In this document: positions 8,160 to 17,362 of the stretch, one piece after another
Position numbering within the stretch: the first letter of the stretch is position 1
How the letters are laid out: the number at the start of each line of letters is the position of its first letter
Assembly: GCF_004343775.1 (NCBI RefSeq)
Contig: NZ_PTXL01000007.1
Span: 558,001 to 622,000 of the forward strand
Source: Burkholderia sp. SRS-46
GTDB lineage: Bacteria > Pseudomonadota > Gammaproteobacteria > Burkholderiales > Burkholderiaceae
Direction of reading: 5' to 3'
Length of the DNA stretch: 64,000 nucleotides
The notes under the pieces: model-generated
Database searches by the model: none
Seen by the model: only the letters and a program-made list of their open reading frames with translations
What the model was told of the DNA's origin: nothing
Position numbers and translations under genes: made by a program

Positions 8160-9326
8160 TCATTGCGTCAGCACCACGCCGCTCGCCGGCGACCACGACA
8201 CGAACACGTCGTCGTTGTACGCGGGCGCGCCGTCGTGCAGCAGGTGCGAACTCGACAGGTTCGACACCACCGTCTTGCCGCTCGGCAGCCGTACGTGGTA
8301 CAGCGAGTAGCTGCCCATGTAGGCGATGTCGGTGACCACGCCGCGCGCCCAGTTGTGCTTCGAGCCCGGCTTCTCGCGCGACACGTGCACGCGCTCCGGG
8401 CGCACCGAGATGCCGACCGGCATGCCGAGCGGGCCCGTCACGCCGTGGCTCACATACATGCGCGCTTCGAGGTCGTCGCTTTCGACGAAGATGTGGTCGG
8501 GCTCGTCCTCGACCACGCGGCCCTCGAACAGGTTGGTCGAGCCGATGAATTCGGCGGAGAAGCGGCTGTTCGGGAATTCGTACACTTCGCCGGGCGAGCC
8601 GATCTGCACGATCTTGCCTTCGCTCATCACCGCGAGGCGGCTCGCCATCGTCATCGCTTCTTCCTGGTCGTGGGTGACCATCACGCAGGTCACGTCGACC
8701 TTCTCGATGATGTTCACGAGTTCGAGCTGGGTCTTCTGGCGGATCTTCTTGTCCAGCGCGGACATCGGCTCGTCGAGCAGCAGCAGCTTCGGGCGCTTCA
8801 CCAGCGAGCGCGCGAGCGCGACGCGCTGCTGCTGGCCGCCGGAGAGCTGGTGCGGCTTGCGCTGCGCGTACTTGCTCATCTGCACGAGCGCGAGCGCGTC
8901 GGCCACGCGCTCCTTGATCTCGTGCTTCGGCGTGCCTTCCTGCTTCAGGCCGAACGCGACGTTCGACTCGACCGTCATGTGCGGGAACAGCGCGTACGAC
9001 TGGAACATCATGTTCACCGGGCGGCGATACGGCGGCAGCGACGCGAGATCCTCGCCGTCGACGAAGATCTTGCCGGAGGTGGCCGTCTCGAGCCCGGCAA
9101 GCATGCGCAGCAAGGTCGACTTGCCGCAGCCCGAGCTGCCGAGCAGCGCGAACAGCTCGTTCTTCGCGATCGTCAGGTTCACGTTGTCGACGGCCGTGCT
9201 GTCGCCGAATTTCTTCACGACGTTCTCGATGCGCACGAACGCGTCGTTCTTCGTGCGGGCCGCGGCGGCCGGCTGCGCGAGACGCGCGGCCGTGGAAGAG
9301 GGTATCGATTGCATGGGTTTCACCAT
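8160..9326 (-). CDS. potG: Putrescine ABC transporter ATPase PotG
   Basis: A 388-residue ATPase. Walker A is GSSGCGKST (about residues 58-66), the Q-loop is FQSYALFPHM, the signature is LSGGQQQRVALARSL, Walker B is LLLLDEPMSALD, and the switch histidine is in VMVTHDQEEA. A C-terminal TOBE regulatory domain follows (about residues 280-388, with SVRPERVHVS). Length and sequence fit PotG/PotA. An Ala-rich 30-residue N-terminus precedes the core. The gene lies between the binding protein and the permeases of the same transporter. It energises putrescine uptake at the cytoplasmic face. Confidence 0.94.
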   Translation of the reverse strand: MVKPMQSIPSSTAARLAQPAAAARTKNDAFVRIENVVKKFGDSTAVDNVNLTIAKNELFALLGSSGCGKSTLLRMLAGLETATSGKIFVDGEDLASLPPYRRPVNMMFQSYALFPHMTVESNVAFGLKQEGTPKHEIKERVADALALVQMSKYAQRKPHQLSGGQQQRVALARSLVKRPKLLLLDEPMSALDKKIRQKTQLELVNIIEKVDVTCVMVTHDQEEAMTMASRLAVMSEGKIVQIGSPGEVYEFPNSRFSAEFIGSTNLFEGRVVEDEPDHIFVESDDLEARMYVSHGVTGPLGMPVGISVRPERVHVSREKPGSKHNWARGVVTDIAYMGSYSLYHVRLPSGKTVVSNLSSSHLLHDGAPAYNDDVFVSWSPASGVVLTQ

Positions 9327-9452
9327 TCGTTCATCACGGATTGCAGGCGCGAGTGTCCCCGCGCGAGGCGCAGGCGGCGACTCGCGGCAACGGCTCGGGC
9401 CGGATGGAGCAGGGCGCGCGGGCGGACGGTCAGCCCGCGGCGCGCAACGGGA

Positions 9453-10571
9453 TCAGTGGCCGGTCTTCAGCTGCGCCCACAGACGGTTTTCGAGGCGCAG
9501 GATGTCGGCCGGCATCGGCTTCATCAGCACCATCTTCTTCAGCACGTCCTCGGGCGGATAGACGGTCGGGTCCTGCGCGACCGTCGGCGTCACGAACGGG
9601 TGCGCGGCCTTGTTCGCGGTCGGGTAGAACACCGTGTTGGTGATCGCCGCGTTGACCTTCGGATCTGACACGTAGTTGATCCACTTCATGGCGTTCTCGG
9701 GGTGCGGCGCATCCTTCGGGATCACCATCACGTCGAACCACAGCAGGCCGCCTTCCTTCGGGTTCGCGAACTTGATGTCATACGTGCGCTTCGCCTCCGC
9801 CGAGCGGCGGTGCGCGATGCCGACGTCGCCCGACCAGCCGAGCGCGACGCAGACGTCGTTGTTCGCCAGGTCGTTGATGTAGCCGGACGAATTGAACTGG
9901 GTGATGTACGGGCGGACTTTCTTCAGGACATCGAAGGCCGCCTGGTAATCGGCCGGGTTGGTGCTGTTCGGGTTCTTGCCCATGTATTGCAGCGTGGCCG
10001 CGAACACGTCGACGGCCTGGTCGAGGAACGACACGCCGCAGCTCTTCAGCTTCTCCATGTTGGCCGGATCGAACACCAGCGCCCAGCTGTCGACGGGCGC
10101 CTTGTCGCCGAGCGCCTTCTTCACGGCCTGCGCGTTGTAGCCGATGCCGTCGGTGCCGTACGCCCACGGCACGCCGTACTGGTTGCCGGGGTCGGCGTCG
10201 GCGATCATCTTCATCAGCACGGGGTCGAGGTTCGCGAGGTTCGGGATCTTCGACTTGTCGAGCTTCTGGTAGACGCCCGCCTGGATCTGCTTGGCCATGT
10301 AGTTCGACGTCGGCACGACGATGTCGTAGCCCGAGCTGCCGGCGAGCAGCTTCGCCTGCAGCGTGTCGTCGCTGTCGTAGTTGTCGTACTTGACGTGGAT
10401 GCCGGTCTGCTTCTGGAAGTTCGGGATCGTGTCCGGCGCGATGTAGTCGGACCAGTTGTAGACGTTCAGCTCGTCGGCGGCACGCGCCGGCGGGCTGGCG
10501 ACCGACGTGAACGCGGCCGCGGCGGCGAGGGCGGCGACGGAACAGGCTTGGCGAAGAGTGCGAGCACGCAT
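9453..10571 (-). CDS. potF: Putrescine-binding periplasmic protein PotF
   Basis: A 372-residue solute-binding protein. The frame is open far upstream over the aminotransferase gene, but the true start is the ATG giving MRARTLRQACSVAALAAAAAFTS, a signal peptide cleaved after PARA. The mature protein opens with DELNVYNWSDYIAPDTIPNFQKQTG, the PotD/PotF hallmark. Later signatures are VPWAYGTDGIGYNAQAV and the cysteine-bearing LKSCGVSFLDQ. It captures putrescine in the periplasm and delivers it to PotHI. A good Shine-Dalgarno site (GGGG/GGAG) lies before the start. It is followed 126 bases later by potG. Confidence 0.94.
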   Translation of the reverse strand: MRARTLRQACSVAALAAAAAFTSVASPPARAADELNVYNWSDYIAPDTIPNFQKQTGIHVKYDNYDSDDTLQAKLLAGSSGYDIVVPTSNYMAKQIQAGVYQKLDKSKIPNLANLDPVLMKMIADADPGNQYGVPWAYGTDGIGYNAQAVKKALGDKAPVDSWALVFDPANMEKLKSCGVSFLDQAVDVFAATLQYMGKNPNSTNPADYQAAFDVLKKVRPYITQFNSSGYINDLANNDVCVALGWSGDVGIAHRRSAEAKRTYDIKFANPKEGGLLWFDVMVIPKDAPHPENAMKWINYVSDPKVNAAITNTVFYPTANKAAHPFVTPTVAQDPTVYPPEDVLKKMVLMKPMPADILRLENRLWAQLKTGH

Positions 10572-10642
10572 GGTGGAGTTCCCCTGGTAAGGTGGGCCGC
10601 GGCGCCGCACGGTGCGCACGCCGCGGCCCGTAAGCAAAGCCG

Positions 10643-12070
10643 TTATGAAAGACCCAGTTGCTGAGCGGTGGCGTCGACGGCCTTCTTCGCCTTCGACACG
10701 AGTTCGTCGATCTCCGGGCGTGAGATCACGAGCGGCGGCGACAGCAGCATCCGGTCGCCGGTCGCGCGCATGATCAGGTTGCCGTTGAAGCAGAAGTCGC
10801 GGCAGAGCGTGCCGACGTCGCCGCCGTTCGCGAAGCGGCGGCGCTCGGCCGGCGCTTCGGCGAGCTGCAGGCTCGCGACGAGGCCGTGGCCGTGCACTTC
10901 GCCGACGATCGGATGGCGCGCGAAGGTCTCGCGCATCAGCGCCTGGAAGTACGGGCCGGTGTCGGTCTTCACGCGCTCGACGATCCCCTTGTCGCGCAGC
11001 AGCTTCAGGTTCGCCACCGCGACGGCCGCCGCGACCGGGTGGCCCGAGTACGTGAGGCCGTGGTTGAATTCGCCGTTGTCGATGATCGGCCGCGCGACGC
11101 GCTCGTGAATGCCGACCGCGCCCATCGGGATATAGCCCGATGTGAGCCCCTTGGCCATCGTGATCAGGTCCGGCTCGAAGCCGAAGTGCTGGTGCGCGAA
11201 CCATTCGCCGGTGCGGCCGAAGCCGCCGATCACTTCGTCCGCGACGAGCAGGATGTCGTACTTGCGGCAGATCCGCTGGATTTCCGGCCAGTACGTCGAC
11301 GGCGGGAAGATCACGCCGCCCGCGCCCTGGAACGGCTCGCCGATGAACGCGGCGACGTTCTCCGCGCCGAGCTCGAGGATCTTCGCTTCGAGCTGCTGCG
11401 CGCGCGCGAGGCCGAACGCCTCGGGCGTCTCGCCGGCGGCCGCCTTGCCGAAGAAATACGGCTGGTCGATGTGCACGATGTGCTCGACCTTCGACGGCAT
11501 CTGCTCGTGCATGTAGCCCATCCCGCCGAGCGTGCCGCCGGCGATCGTCGAGCCGTGGTAGCCGTTCTCGCGCGAGATCACGAATTTCTTCTGCGGCTTG
11601 CCCTGCACGCGCCAGTACTGGTGCACGACGCGCAGCACGGTGTCGTTGCCTTCCGAGCCGCTGTTGCAATAGAAGAAGTGGTTGAAGCCCGGCGGCGTGA
11701 CTTCGGCGAGCATCGCCGAGAGTTCGATCACCGGTGGGTGCGTGGTCTTGAAGAACGTGTTGTAGAACGGCAGTTCCTGCAGCTGCTGATACGCGGCGTC
11801 GGCGAGTTCCTTGCGGCCGTAGCCGACGTTCACGCACCACAGGCCGGCCATCCCGTCGATGATCTTGTTGCCCTCCGAGTCCCACAGGTAGACGCCGTCG
11901 GCCTTCACGATCACGCGGCTGCCCGCGCGGTTGAGCGCGCCCATGTCGGAGAACGGGTGGATGTGGTGCGCGGCGTCGAGCGCGCGGTATTCGGCCGTCG
12001 TGCGGGCTTGCGTCGTGCGGGCCGCCGGCGCGGCGGGCTGGATCCAGGCGGATTCGGTGCGGTAGGTCAT
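10643..12070 (-). CDS. spuC: Putrescine-type class III aminotransferase (SpuC-like)
   Basis: A 475-residue PLP enzyme of class III. It shows the substrate-entry motif FSDMGALNRAGSRVIVKADGVYLWDSEG, the PLP-phosphate motif CNSGSEGNDTVLR, the catalytic lysine in MAKGLTSGYIPMGAV (about residue 300) and the conserved DEVIGGFGRTGEWF. This matches the putrescine/polyamine:pyruvate aminotransferase family (SpuC) rather than ornithine aminotransferases. It converts putrescine to 4-aminobutyraldehyde with pyruvate as acceptor. It sits between puuA and potF in the same direction, so the locus encodes direct transamination as well as the gamma-glutamyl route. Confidence 0.88.
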   Translation of the reverse strand: MTYRTESAWIQPAAPAARTTQARTTAEYRALDAAHHIHPFSDMGALNRAGSRVIVKADGVYLWDSEGNKIIDGMAGLWCVNVGYGRKELADAAYQQLQELPFYNTFFKTTHPPVIELSAMLAEVTPPGFNHFFYCNSGSEGNDTVLRVVHQYWRVQGKPQKKFVISRENGYHGSTIAGGTLGGMGYMHEQMPSKVEHIVHIDQPYFFGKAAAGETPEAFGLARAQQLEAKILELGAENVAAFIGEPFQGAGGVIFPPSTYWPEIQRICRKYDILLVADEVIGGFGRTGEWFAHQHFGFEPDLITMAKGLTSGYIPMGAVGIHERVARPIIDNGEFNHGLTYSGHPVAAAVAVANLKLLRDKGIVERVKTDTGPYFQALMRETFARHPIVGEVHGHGLVASLQLAEAPAERRRFANGGDVGTLCRDFCFNGNLIMRATGDRMLLSPPLVISRPEIDELVSKAKKAVDATAQQLGLS

Positions 12071-12098
12071 GTTTCCTCCAGATGGCGTTGGCGCACGT

Positions 12099-13436
12099 TC
12101 ACACGTGCAGCAGCAGATGACGGCGTTCCCACGAGCTGATCACGCGGAAGAACGCTTCGTATTCGGTTTCCTTCAGCGCGAAATACGCCTTCAGGAACTT
12201 GTGGCCGAGGATCTCGCCGAGCGGCTCGCACGCGGCCATCAGCGTCAGCCCTTCCTCGAGGTTGCGCGGCAGCTGGTACGGCAGGTCGTAGCCGTCGCTG
12301 ACGAGCGGCTCGGTCGGCTCGAGGCGCTGCGTCATGCCGAGATAGCCGGCCGCGAGCGTCGCGGCGAGCGCGAGGTACGGGTTGCAGTCGACACCCGGGA
12401 TGCGGTTCTCGATGCGGCGCGCGACCGGGCTCGAGTGCGGGATGCGGAAGCCGACCGTGCGGTTGTCGTAGCCCCACTGCACGTTGATCGGCGCGGCCAT
12501 GAAGCGCGACAGCCGGCGGTACGAGTTGATGTACGGCGCGAAGATCGGCATCAGCGCGGGCGTGTACTTCTGCAGGCCGGCCAGATAGTTGTAGAACATC
12601 GACGTCGCGCCGCCGGTCTCCTTCGACGTGAACAGGTTCTCGCCGGTTTCCTCGTCGACGATGCTCTGGTGCACGTGCATCGCGGAACCCGGCTCGTCCT
12701 CCATCGGCTTGGCCATGAAGGTCGCGTACATGTTGTGGCGCAGCGCGGCCTCGCGCACCGTGCGCTTGAACAGGAACACCTGGTCGGCGAGCGACAGCGC
12801 GTCGCCGTGCATGAAGTTGATCTCCATCTGCGCGGCGCCGACTTCGTGGATCAGCGTGTCGATGTCGAGATTCTGCGATTCGCAGTACTCGTAGATGTCC
12901 TCGAACAGCGGGTCGAACTCGTTGACGGCCTCGATCGAATACGACTGCCGGCCCGTTTCCGGGCGGCCCGTGCGGCCGACCGGCGGGCGCAGCGGCAGGT
13001 CGGGGTCCTTGTTCATGTCGACCAGGTAGAACTCGAGCTCGGGCGCGACCACCGGCTTCCAGCCCTTCGCCTTGTACAGGTCGAGCACGCGGCGCAGCAC
13101 GTAGCGCGGCGAGATCTCGACCGGCGAGCCGTCGAAATGCACGCAGTCGTGGATCACCTGCGCGGTCGGATCGACCGCCCACGGAATCAGGCGGATCGTC
13201 GACACGTCGGGCACGCACACCATGTCGGGGTCGGTGACGCCGGTCAGCGAGCCGTCTTCCGGGTATTCGCCGGTGACGGTCTGCACCATCACCGCCTGCG
13301 GCAGGCGCATCGATTCGCCGGAGGTGAACTTGTTGCGCGGCGTGATCTTGCCGCGCGCGATGCCGGCCATGTCGGGAATGATCGCTTCGATCTCGGTGAT
13401 GCGGTGTTTCTTCAGGAATTCTTCGATGTCTTGCAT
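12099..13436 (-). CDS. puuA: Gamma-glutamylputrescine synthetase PuuA (glutamine-synthetase family)
   Basis: A 445-residue glutamine-synthetase-family ligase starting MQDIEEFLKKHRITEIEAI. It has the N-terminal beta-grasp region, then PELEFYLVDMNKDPDLP, EVGAAQMEINFMHGD (metal-binding glutamates), SAMHVHQSI (catalytic histidine region) and NPYLALAATLAAGYLG. The upstream open frame is ignored because homology begins at this ATG. PuuA joins L-glutamate to putrescine using ATP, the first step of the Puu pathway in the cytoplasm. Being next to puuD, the Pot importer and amine oxidases supports PuuA over ordinary glutamine synthetase. Confidence 0.91.
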   Translation of the reverse strand: MQDIEEFLKKHRITEIEAIIPDMAGIARGKITPRNKFTSGESMRLPQAVMVQTVTGEYPEDGSLTGVTDPDMVCVPDVSTIRLIPWAVDPTAQVIHDCVHFDGSPVEISPRYVLRRVLDLYKAKGWKPVVAPELEFYLVDMNKDPDLPLRPPVGRTGRPETGRQSYSIEAVNEFDPLFEDIYEYCESQNLDIDTLIHEVGAAQMEINFMHGDALSLADQVFLFKRTVREAALRHNMYATFMAKPMEDEPGSAMHVHQSIVDEETGENLFTSKETGGATSMFYNYLAGLQKYTPALMPIFAPYINSYRRLSRFMAAPINVQWGYDNRTVGFRIPHSSPVARRIENRIPGVDCNPYLALAATLAAGYLGMTQRLEPTEPLVSDGYDLPYQLPRNLEEGLTLMAACEPLGEILGHKFLKAYFALKETEYEAFFRVISSWERRHLLLHV

Positions 13437-13464
13437 GGTTGTTCTCGTTGGTTGGTCGGCGCGC

Positions 13465-14247
13465 TCATGCGAGCGCGGCGGACACGGTGCGCGTGCGGGC
13501 CTCGCGGCGGGCGCGGCAGGCCGCGCCGAACGCGCGGAAGATCGCGCTCGACAGCGCGTCGTGCGCGTGCCGCCATTCCGGGTGCCATTGCACGGCGAGC
13601 GCGAAGGCCGGCGCATCGATCACGCTGACGGCCTCGATCAGGCCGTCCGGCGCGACCGCCTCGATCGCGAGGCCGGCGCCGAGCCGGGCGATGCCCTGCT
13701 TGTGCAGCGAATTCACGCGCACTTCGTCACGGCCGTCGGCGAGCAGTTGCAGCACACCGCCGGGCGTCAGTCGCACCGCGTGCGCGGGGCCGTATTGCGA
13801 TTCGAGCGGCGCGTCGTCGTCCTCGCGGTGATCCGCGAAGCCCGGCACGTCGTGCACGTGCTGGTGCAGCGTGCCGCCGTATACGACGTTCAGCTCCTGG
13901 AAGCCGCGGCAGACGGCGAGCACCGGCACGCCGGCGGCGATCGCCGCGCGCAGCAGCGGCAGCGTCGTCGCGTCGCGCGCGGCGTCGTGCCGGGTGCCGG
14001 GCGCGCTCGGTTCGCCGCCGTAGCGATGCGGCTCGACGTTCGAATAGCTGCCCGTAAACAACAGGCCGTCGACCGCATCGACGATGTCGTCGGCCGACTG
14101 GCGCTCGCCGAGCGCGGGCAGCACCATCGCGAGCGCGTGCGCGCCGTCGACGACGGCGGCGACATACTTGTCGCCGACGGTATGCGACGCATGCGCGCCG
14201 ATCCGGGTGTGGTCGGCGGTGATGCCGACGAGAGGTTTCCTTTCCAT
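13465..14247 (-). CDS. puuD: Gamma-glutamyl-GABA hydrolase PuuD
   Basis: A 260-residue class-I glutamine-amidotransferase-like hydrolase. The nucleophile elbow is PVLAVCRGFQELNV (Cys at about 113), and the His-Glu pair is in AVQWHPEWR near residue 222. The start MERKPLVGITADHTRIGAH is the usual one for the family; the extra open frame upstream is not used. PuuD releases glutamate and GABA from gamma-glutamyl-GABA, the last specific step of the pathway. It lies 28 bases before puuA and is probably the first gene of the long minus-strand putrescine operon. Confidence 0.92.
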   Translation of the reverse strand: MERKPLVGITADHTRIGAHASHTVGDKYVAAVVDGAHALAMVLPALGERQSADDIVDAVDGLLFTGSYSNVEPHRYGGEPSAPGTRHDAARDATTLPLLRAAIAAGVPVLAVCRGFQELNVVYGGTLHQHVHDVPGFADHREDDDAPLESQYGPAHAVRLTPGGVLQLLADGRDEVRVNSLHKQGIARLGAGLAIEAVAPDGLIEAVSVIDAPAFALAVQWHPEWRHAHDALSSAIFRAFGAACRARREARTRTVSAALA

Positions 14248-15165
14248 GGCGTCAATCAGGTTACCTAAACAAGCCGTGACACGATGCGATCGCAGGCAAG
14301 CACGGCTTGCGCGAATCGCAGGCGCGACACGACCCCGCAGCCGTGCGCGAGGCGCATGGCCGCTGACGAAGGAGCGCAGCGGGTAGCGTGAACGATCCGC
14401 GCCGCGCGCGACGATCAGGCCGGCGTCCGTTTTGCGTGGCGACGCACCATGCGGCAATGCACGTGCGTGCGCGATCCGTCACCGGTCATGCGACACGGCG
14501 GACGAGATGCGGGCGAAACGGACGACGTGGGAAAAGAGAGGCGCTATGGCAGCAGCGATGCGACGTCGTCGGTGTGGATGGCGACGAACGCACGTGCGGA
14601 GACGGCGTTGTGACGCCGGACGGAACGACGGGACAGGATGGTGTAGATGGACAGATGCAGCAGGCGAGGACTATGCCAGCCGCAACTGCCGTCGGGGATG
14701 GTGGGCGCCGCGCTGCGCAGACTTCGCACATCGCCACGATCCCACCTCACCAGAGGGCCACGGACTCTCACGATTACACTCGCTGGTTCGTTGAAAGTAT
14801 TGAACACCTGATTGCCGGAACGCGCGGGGCGTTTAAATAATCGAGGCGCCGGCCGGGCGTCATTCACATCGACGGGCGGCGATTTTTGCGTTGCAATAAC
14901 GCGATTCGCTGCACATGACGGCTCGATGACGCTGACCTGAGAGCCAGCATATACGAGCCAAAAACGGCGTCAAATGTTTTTTAACGGTCCCGGGTCAGGG
15001 CTTACCCCAAGCACTGCGAATAAAAAATGCATAAAAGGAATGAACTGAAAGGCGTCGATTATTTCGAACGCCTTTCAGGGTTTTCCCCATCAATATACGC
15101 TATAAAGTGATTAGAATATTCAACGGCCGTTCAACGCGTCGTTTCCTTCTTTCCTCGCACTTATC
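14248..15165. other. Intergenic control region between puuD and puuR
   Basis: A 918-base stretch without a convincing gene. Several open frames exist but all are Arg/Pro-rich products of GC bias with no ribosome-binding site. It separates the divergent minus-strand puu/pot operon and the plus-strand puuR-puuC operon, so it must hold both promoters. The right third (from about 14930) is noticeably AT-rich and is the likelier promoter zone. It contains an 11-bp hairpin described separately. A 9-bp inverted repeat (CAAGCCGTG at 14270-14278 and CACGGCTTG at 14301-14309) lies just upstream of puuD. Confidence 0.6.
15045..15078. promoter_or_regulatory. 11-bp inverted repeat upstream of puuR
   Basis: Perfect arms CTGAAAGGCGT (15045-15055) and ACGCCTTTCAG (15068-15078) separated by 12 bases. 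It lies about 90 bases before the PuuR-like start codon in an AT-rich part of the divergent control region. It could be an operator for PuuR or an RNA hairpin. On the minus strand it is followed by a T-rich run, so a terminator is also possible. No function is proven. Confidence 0.4.
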
Positions 15166-15735
15166 GTGTCCGAAACCGAATCGATGTCCACCGAAGTCGC
15201 CGAGCGACTGCGCTACGTACGCAACAAGCATGGGCTGTCGCAGCGCGAGCTCGCGAAGCGCGCCGGCGTCACCAACGGCACGATCTCGCTGATCGAGCAG
15301 GGCCGCGTGAGCCCGTCGGTCGGCTCGTTGAAGAAGCTGCTCGAGTGCATTCCGATGAGCCTCGCGGAATTCTTCACGTTCGAGCTCGTCGAATCGCGCA
15401 CCGTGGTGTCGCGCCGCGACGAGATGCCGAACCTCGGCAACGACACGCTCGCGTTCCATCTGGTCGGCGCGGGCGTGAAGGATCGCAACATGTGCATCAT
15501 GCGCGAGATCTACCAGCCGCACGCCGACACCGGGCCCGAGATGCTCGCCCATGCGGGGCACGAGGGCGGCGTCGTCGTGTCGGGCCGGCTCGAGCTGACC
15601 GTCGACGGCGCGACCTGGCTGCTCGATCCCGGGGACGGCTACTACTTCGAAAGCCGTTTGCCGCACCGTTTTCGCAATCCCAGCGCGGAGCAAGTCTGCG
15701 AGGTCGTCTCGGCCAATTCGCCGCCGACCTTCTGA
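15166..15735 (+). CDS. puuR: XRE-cupin regulator, PuuR-like
   Basis: A 189-residue regulator with an N-terminal XRE helix-turn-helix (AERLRYVRNKHGLSQRELAKRAGVTNGTISLIEQGRVSPS, about residues 10-50). A C-terminal cupin domain follows (GHEGGVVVSGRLELTVDGATWLLDPGDGYYF, about residues 125-155) that probably senses a ligand. This is the PuuR layout; PuuR represses putrescine catabolic genes until putrescine accumulates. It is divergent from the puu/pot operon and directly upstream of the aldehyde dehydrogenase. The start is a GTG; an in-frame ATG at 15184 is an equally reasonable alternative because neither has a strong ribosome-binding site. Confidence 0.88.
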   Translation: MSETESMSTEVAERLRYVRNKHGLSQRELAKRAGVTNGTISLIEQGRVSPSVGSLKKLLECIPMSLAEFFTFELVESRTVVSRRDEMPNLGNDTLAFHLVGAGVKDRNMCIMREIYQPHADTGPEMLAHAGHEGGVVVSGRLELTVDGATWLLDPGDGYYFESRLPHRFRNPSAEQVCEVVSANSPPTF

Positions 15736-15818
15736 CCGCGCTTCACCGCACTCGCCGCCGGCTGCATGACATGCATGCCGCCCGTGCGCGGCGAGTGCCA
15801 CAACATTGAGGCATCCTG

Positions 15819-17309
15819 ATGAGTAAGTTGACTTTGGCGGACTGGCAGGACAAGGCGGCGTCGCTCGCGATCGACGCTCGCGCATTCATCGACGGCGCGC
15901 CGCGCGACGCGCACTCGGGCAACACGTTCGACTGCGTGAGCCCGATCGATGGCCGCGTGCTCGCGAAGGTCGCCGATTGCGGCGAAGCCGATGTGAACGC
16001 GGCGGTGGCCGCCGCGCGCCGCGCGTTCGACGCGCAGGTGTGGGCGGGGCTGAACCCGCGCGAGCGCAAGGCGGTGCTGCTGCGCTGGGCCGCGCTGATG
16101 CGCGCGAATCTCGACGAGCTGGCGCTGCTCGAGACGCTCGACGCGGGCAAGCCGATCGGCGACACGACGACGGTGGACGTGCCGGGCGCCGTATATTGCG
16201 TCGAGTGGTTCGCGGAAGCGATCGACAAGATCGGCGGCGAGGTGGTGCCGGCCGATCATCACCTGGTCGGGCTCGTCACGCGCGAGCCGGTGGGCGTCGT
16301 CGCGGCGGTCGTGCCGTGGAATTTCCCGTTGCTGATGGCGGCCTGGAAGTTCGGCCCCGCGCTCGCGGCCGGCAACAGCGTCGTGCTGAAGCCGTCGGAG
16401 AAGTCGCCGCTCACGGCGATTCGCGTTGCGCAGCTCGCGCACGAAGCGGGCCTGCCCGCGGGCGTGTTCAACGTCGTGCCGGGCGCGGGCGAGCCCGGCA
16501 AGCTGCTCGCGCTGCATCGCGACGTCGACTGCATCGCATTCACCGGCTCGACCGCGGTCGGCAAGCTGATCATGCAGTACGCGGCGCAGTCGAACCTGAA
16601 GCGTGCGTGGCTCGAACTCGGCGGCAAGTCGCCGAACATCGTGCTGCCGGATTGCCCGGATCTCGACCGCGCGGCGCGGGCCGCGGCCAGCGCGATCTTC
16701 TACAACATGGGCGAGATGTGCACCGCGGGCTCGCGCCTGCTCGTGCATCGCGACATCAAGGACGCGTTCGTCGAGAAGCTCGTCGCGGCCGCGCGCGCGT
16801 ACGTGCCCGGCAACCCGCTCGACCCGTCGGTGTCGATGGGCGCGATCGTCGACGGCATCCAGCTTGAGCGCGTGCTCGGCTACATCGACGCGGGGCGCAA
16901 GGAAGGCCGGCTCGTGACGGGCGGCGCGCGGGTGAAGGCGGAGACGGGCGGCTTCTATGTCGAGCCGACGGTGTTCGAGGTGAAGCCCGATGCGAAGATC
17001 GCACGCGAGGAAATCTTCGGGCCGGTGCTGTCGGTGATCGCGTTCGACGACGTCGACGAAGCGGTGCGCATCGCCAACGATTCCGACTACGGGCTCGCGG
17101 CGGCGGTATGGACGTCGAACCTGACGACCGCGCACGACGTGTCGCGGCGCCTGCGCGCGGGCACGGTGTGGGTGAACTGCTACGACGAGGGCGGCGACAT
17201 GAACTTCCCGTTCGGCGGCTACAAGCAGTCGGGCAACGGCCGTGACAAGTCGCTGCACGCGCTCGAGAAGTACACCGAGCTGAAGTCGACGCTCGTGCGG
17301 CTGCGCTGA
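15819..17309 (+). CDS. puuC: Gamma-glutamyl-gamma-aminobutyraldehyde dehydrogenase PuuC
   Basis: A 496-residue NAD(P)-dependent aldehyde dehydrogenase. It has VVPWNFPLLMAAWKFGPALAAG (cofactor and oxyanion region), FTGSTAVGK, catalytic glutamate in LELGGKSPN (about residue 266) and catalytic cysteine in GEMCTAGSR (about residue 301). It ends with FPFGGYKQSGNGRDKS, typical of PuuC/AldH. It oxidises gamma-glutamyl-gamma-aminobutyraldehyde, and probably also 4-aminobutyraldehyde from the aminotransferase route. It lies 83 bases after puuR in the same direction, so regulator and dehydrogenase form the right-hand arm of the divergent putrescine locus. Confidence 0.92.
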   Translation: MSKLTLADWQDKAASLAIDARAFIDGAPRDAHSGNTFDCVSPIDGRVLAKVADCGEADVNAAVAAARRAFDAQVWAGLNPRERKAVLLRWAALMRANLDELALLETLDAGKPIGDTTTVDVPGAVYCVEWFAEAIDKIGGEVVPADHHLVGLVTREPVGVVAAVVPWNFPLLMAAWKFGPALAAGNSVVLKPSEKSPLTAIRVAQLAHEAGLPAGVFNVVPGAGEPGKLLALHRDVDCIAFTGSTAVGKLIMQYAAQSNLKRAWLELGGKSPNIVLPDCPDLDRAARAAASAIFYNMGEMCTAGSRLLVHRDIKDAFVEKLVAAARAYVPGNPLDPSVSMGAIVDGIQLERVLGYIDAGRKEGRLVTGGARVKAETGGFYVEPTVFEVKPDAKIAREEIFGPVLSVIAFDDVDEAVRIANDSDYGLAAAVWTSNLTTAHDVSRRLRAGTVWVNCYDEGGDMNFPFGGYKQSGNGRDKSLHALEKYTELKSTLVRLR

Positions 17310-17317
17310 CGCCGGGC

Positions 17318-17355
17318 CGCCGGTTCCCGTGGCGGGTGTCGCACGGGAACCGGCG
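17318..17355. terminator. Strong hairpin between convergent puuC and copZ-like gene
   Basis: Perfect 14-bp arms CGCCGGTTCCCGTG and CACGGGAACCGGCG around a 10-base loop, lying 8 bases after the puuC stop and 8 bases from the end of the opposing small gene. There is no long T tract, so its strength as an intrinsic terminator is uncertain. The position between convergent genes supports a bidirectional terminator. Confidence 0.6.
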
Positions 17356-17362
17356 TCGTGCG

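Noticed and set aside
14388-14867. Open frames of 107-150 codons in the puuD-puuR gap
   Set aside because: Arg, Thr and Cys-rich products in competing frames on both strands, no ribosome-binding site, no domain, and they lie in a divergent control region.
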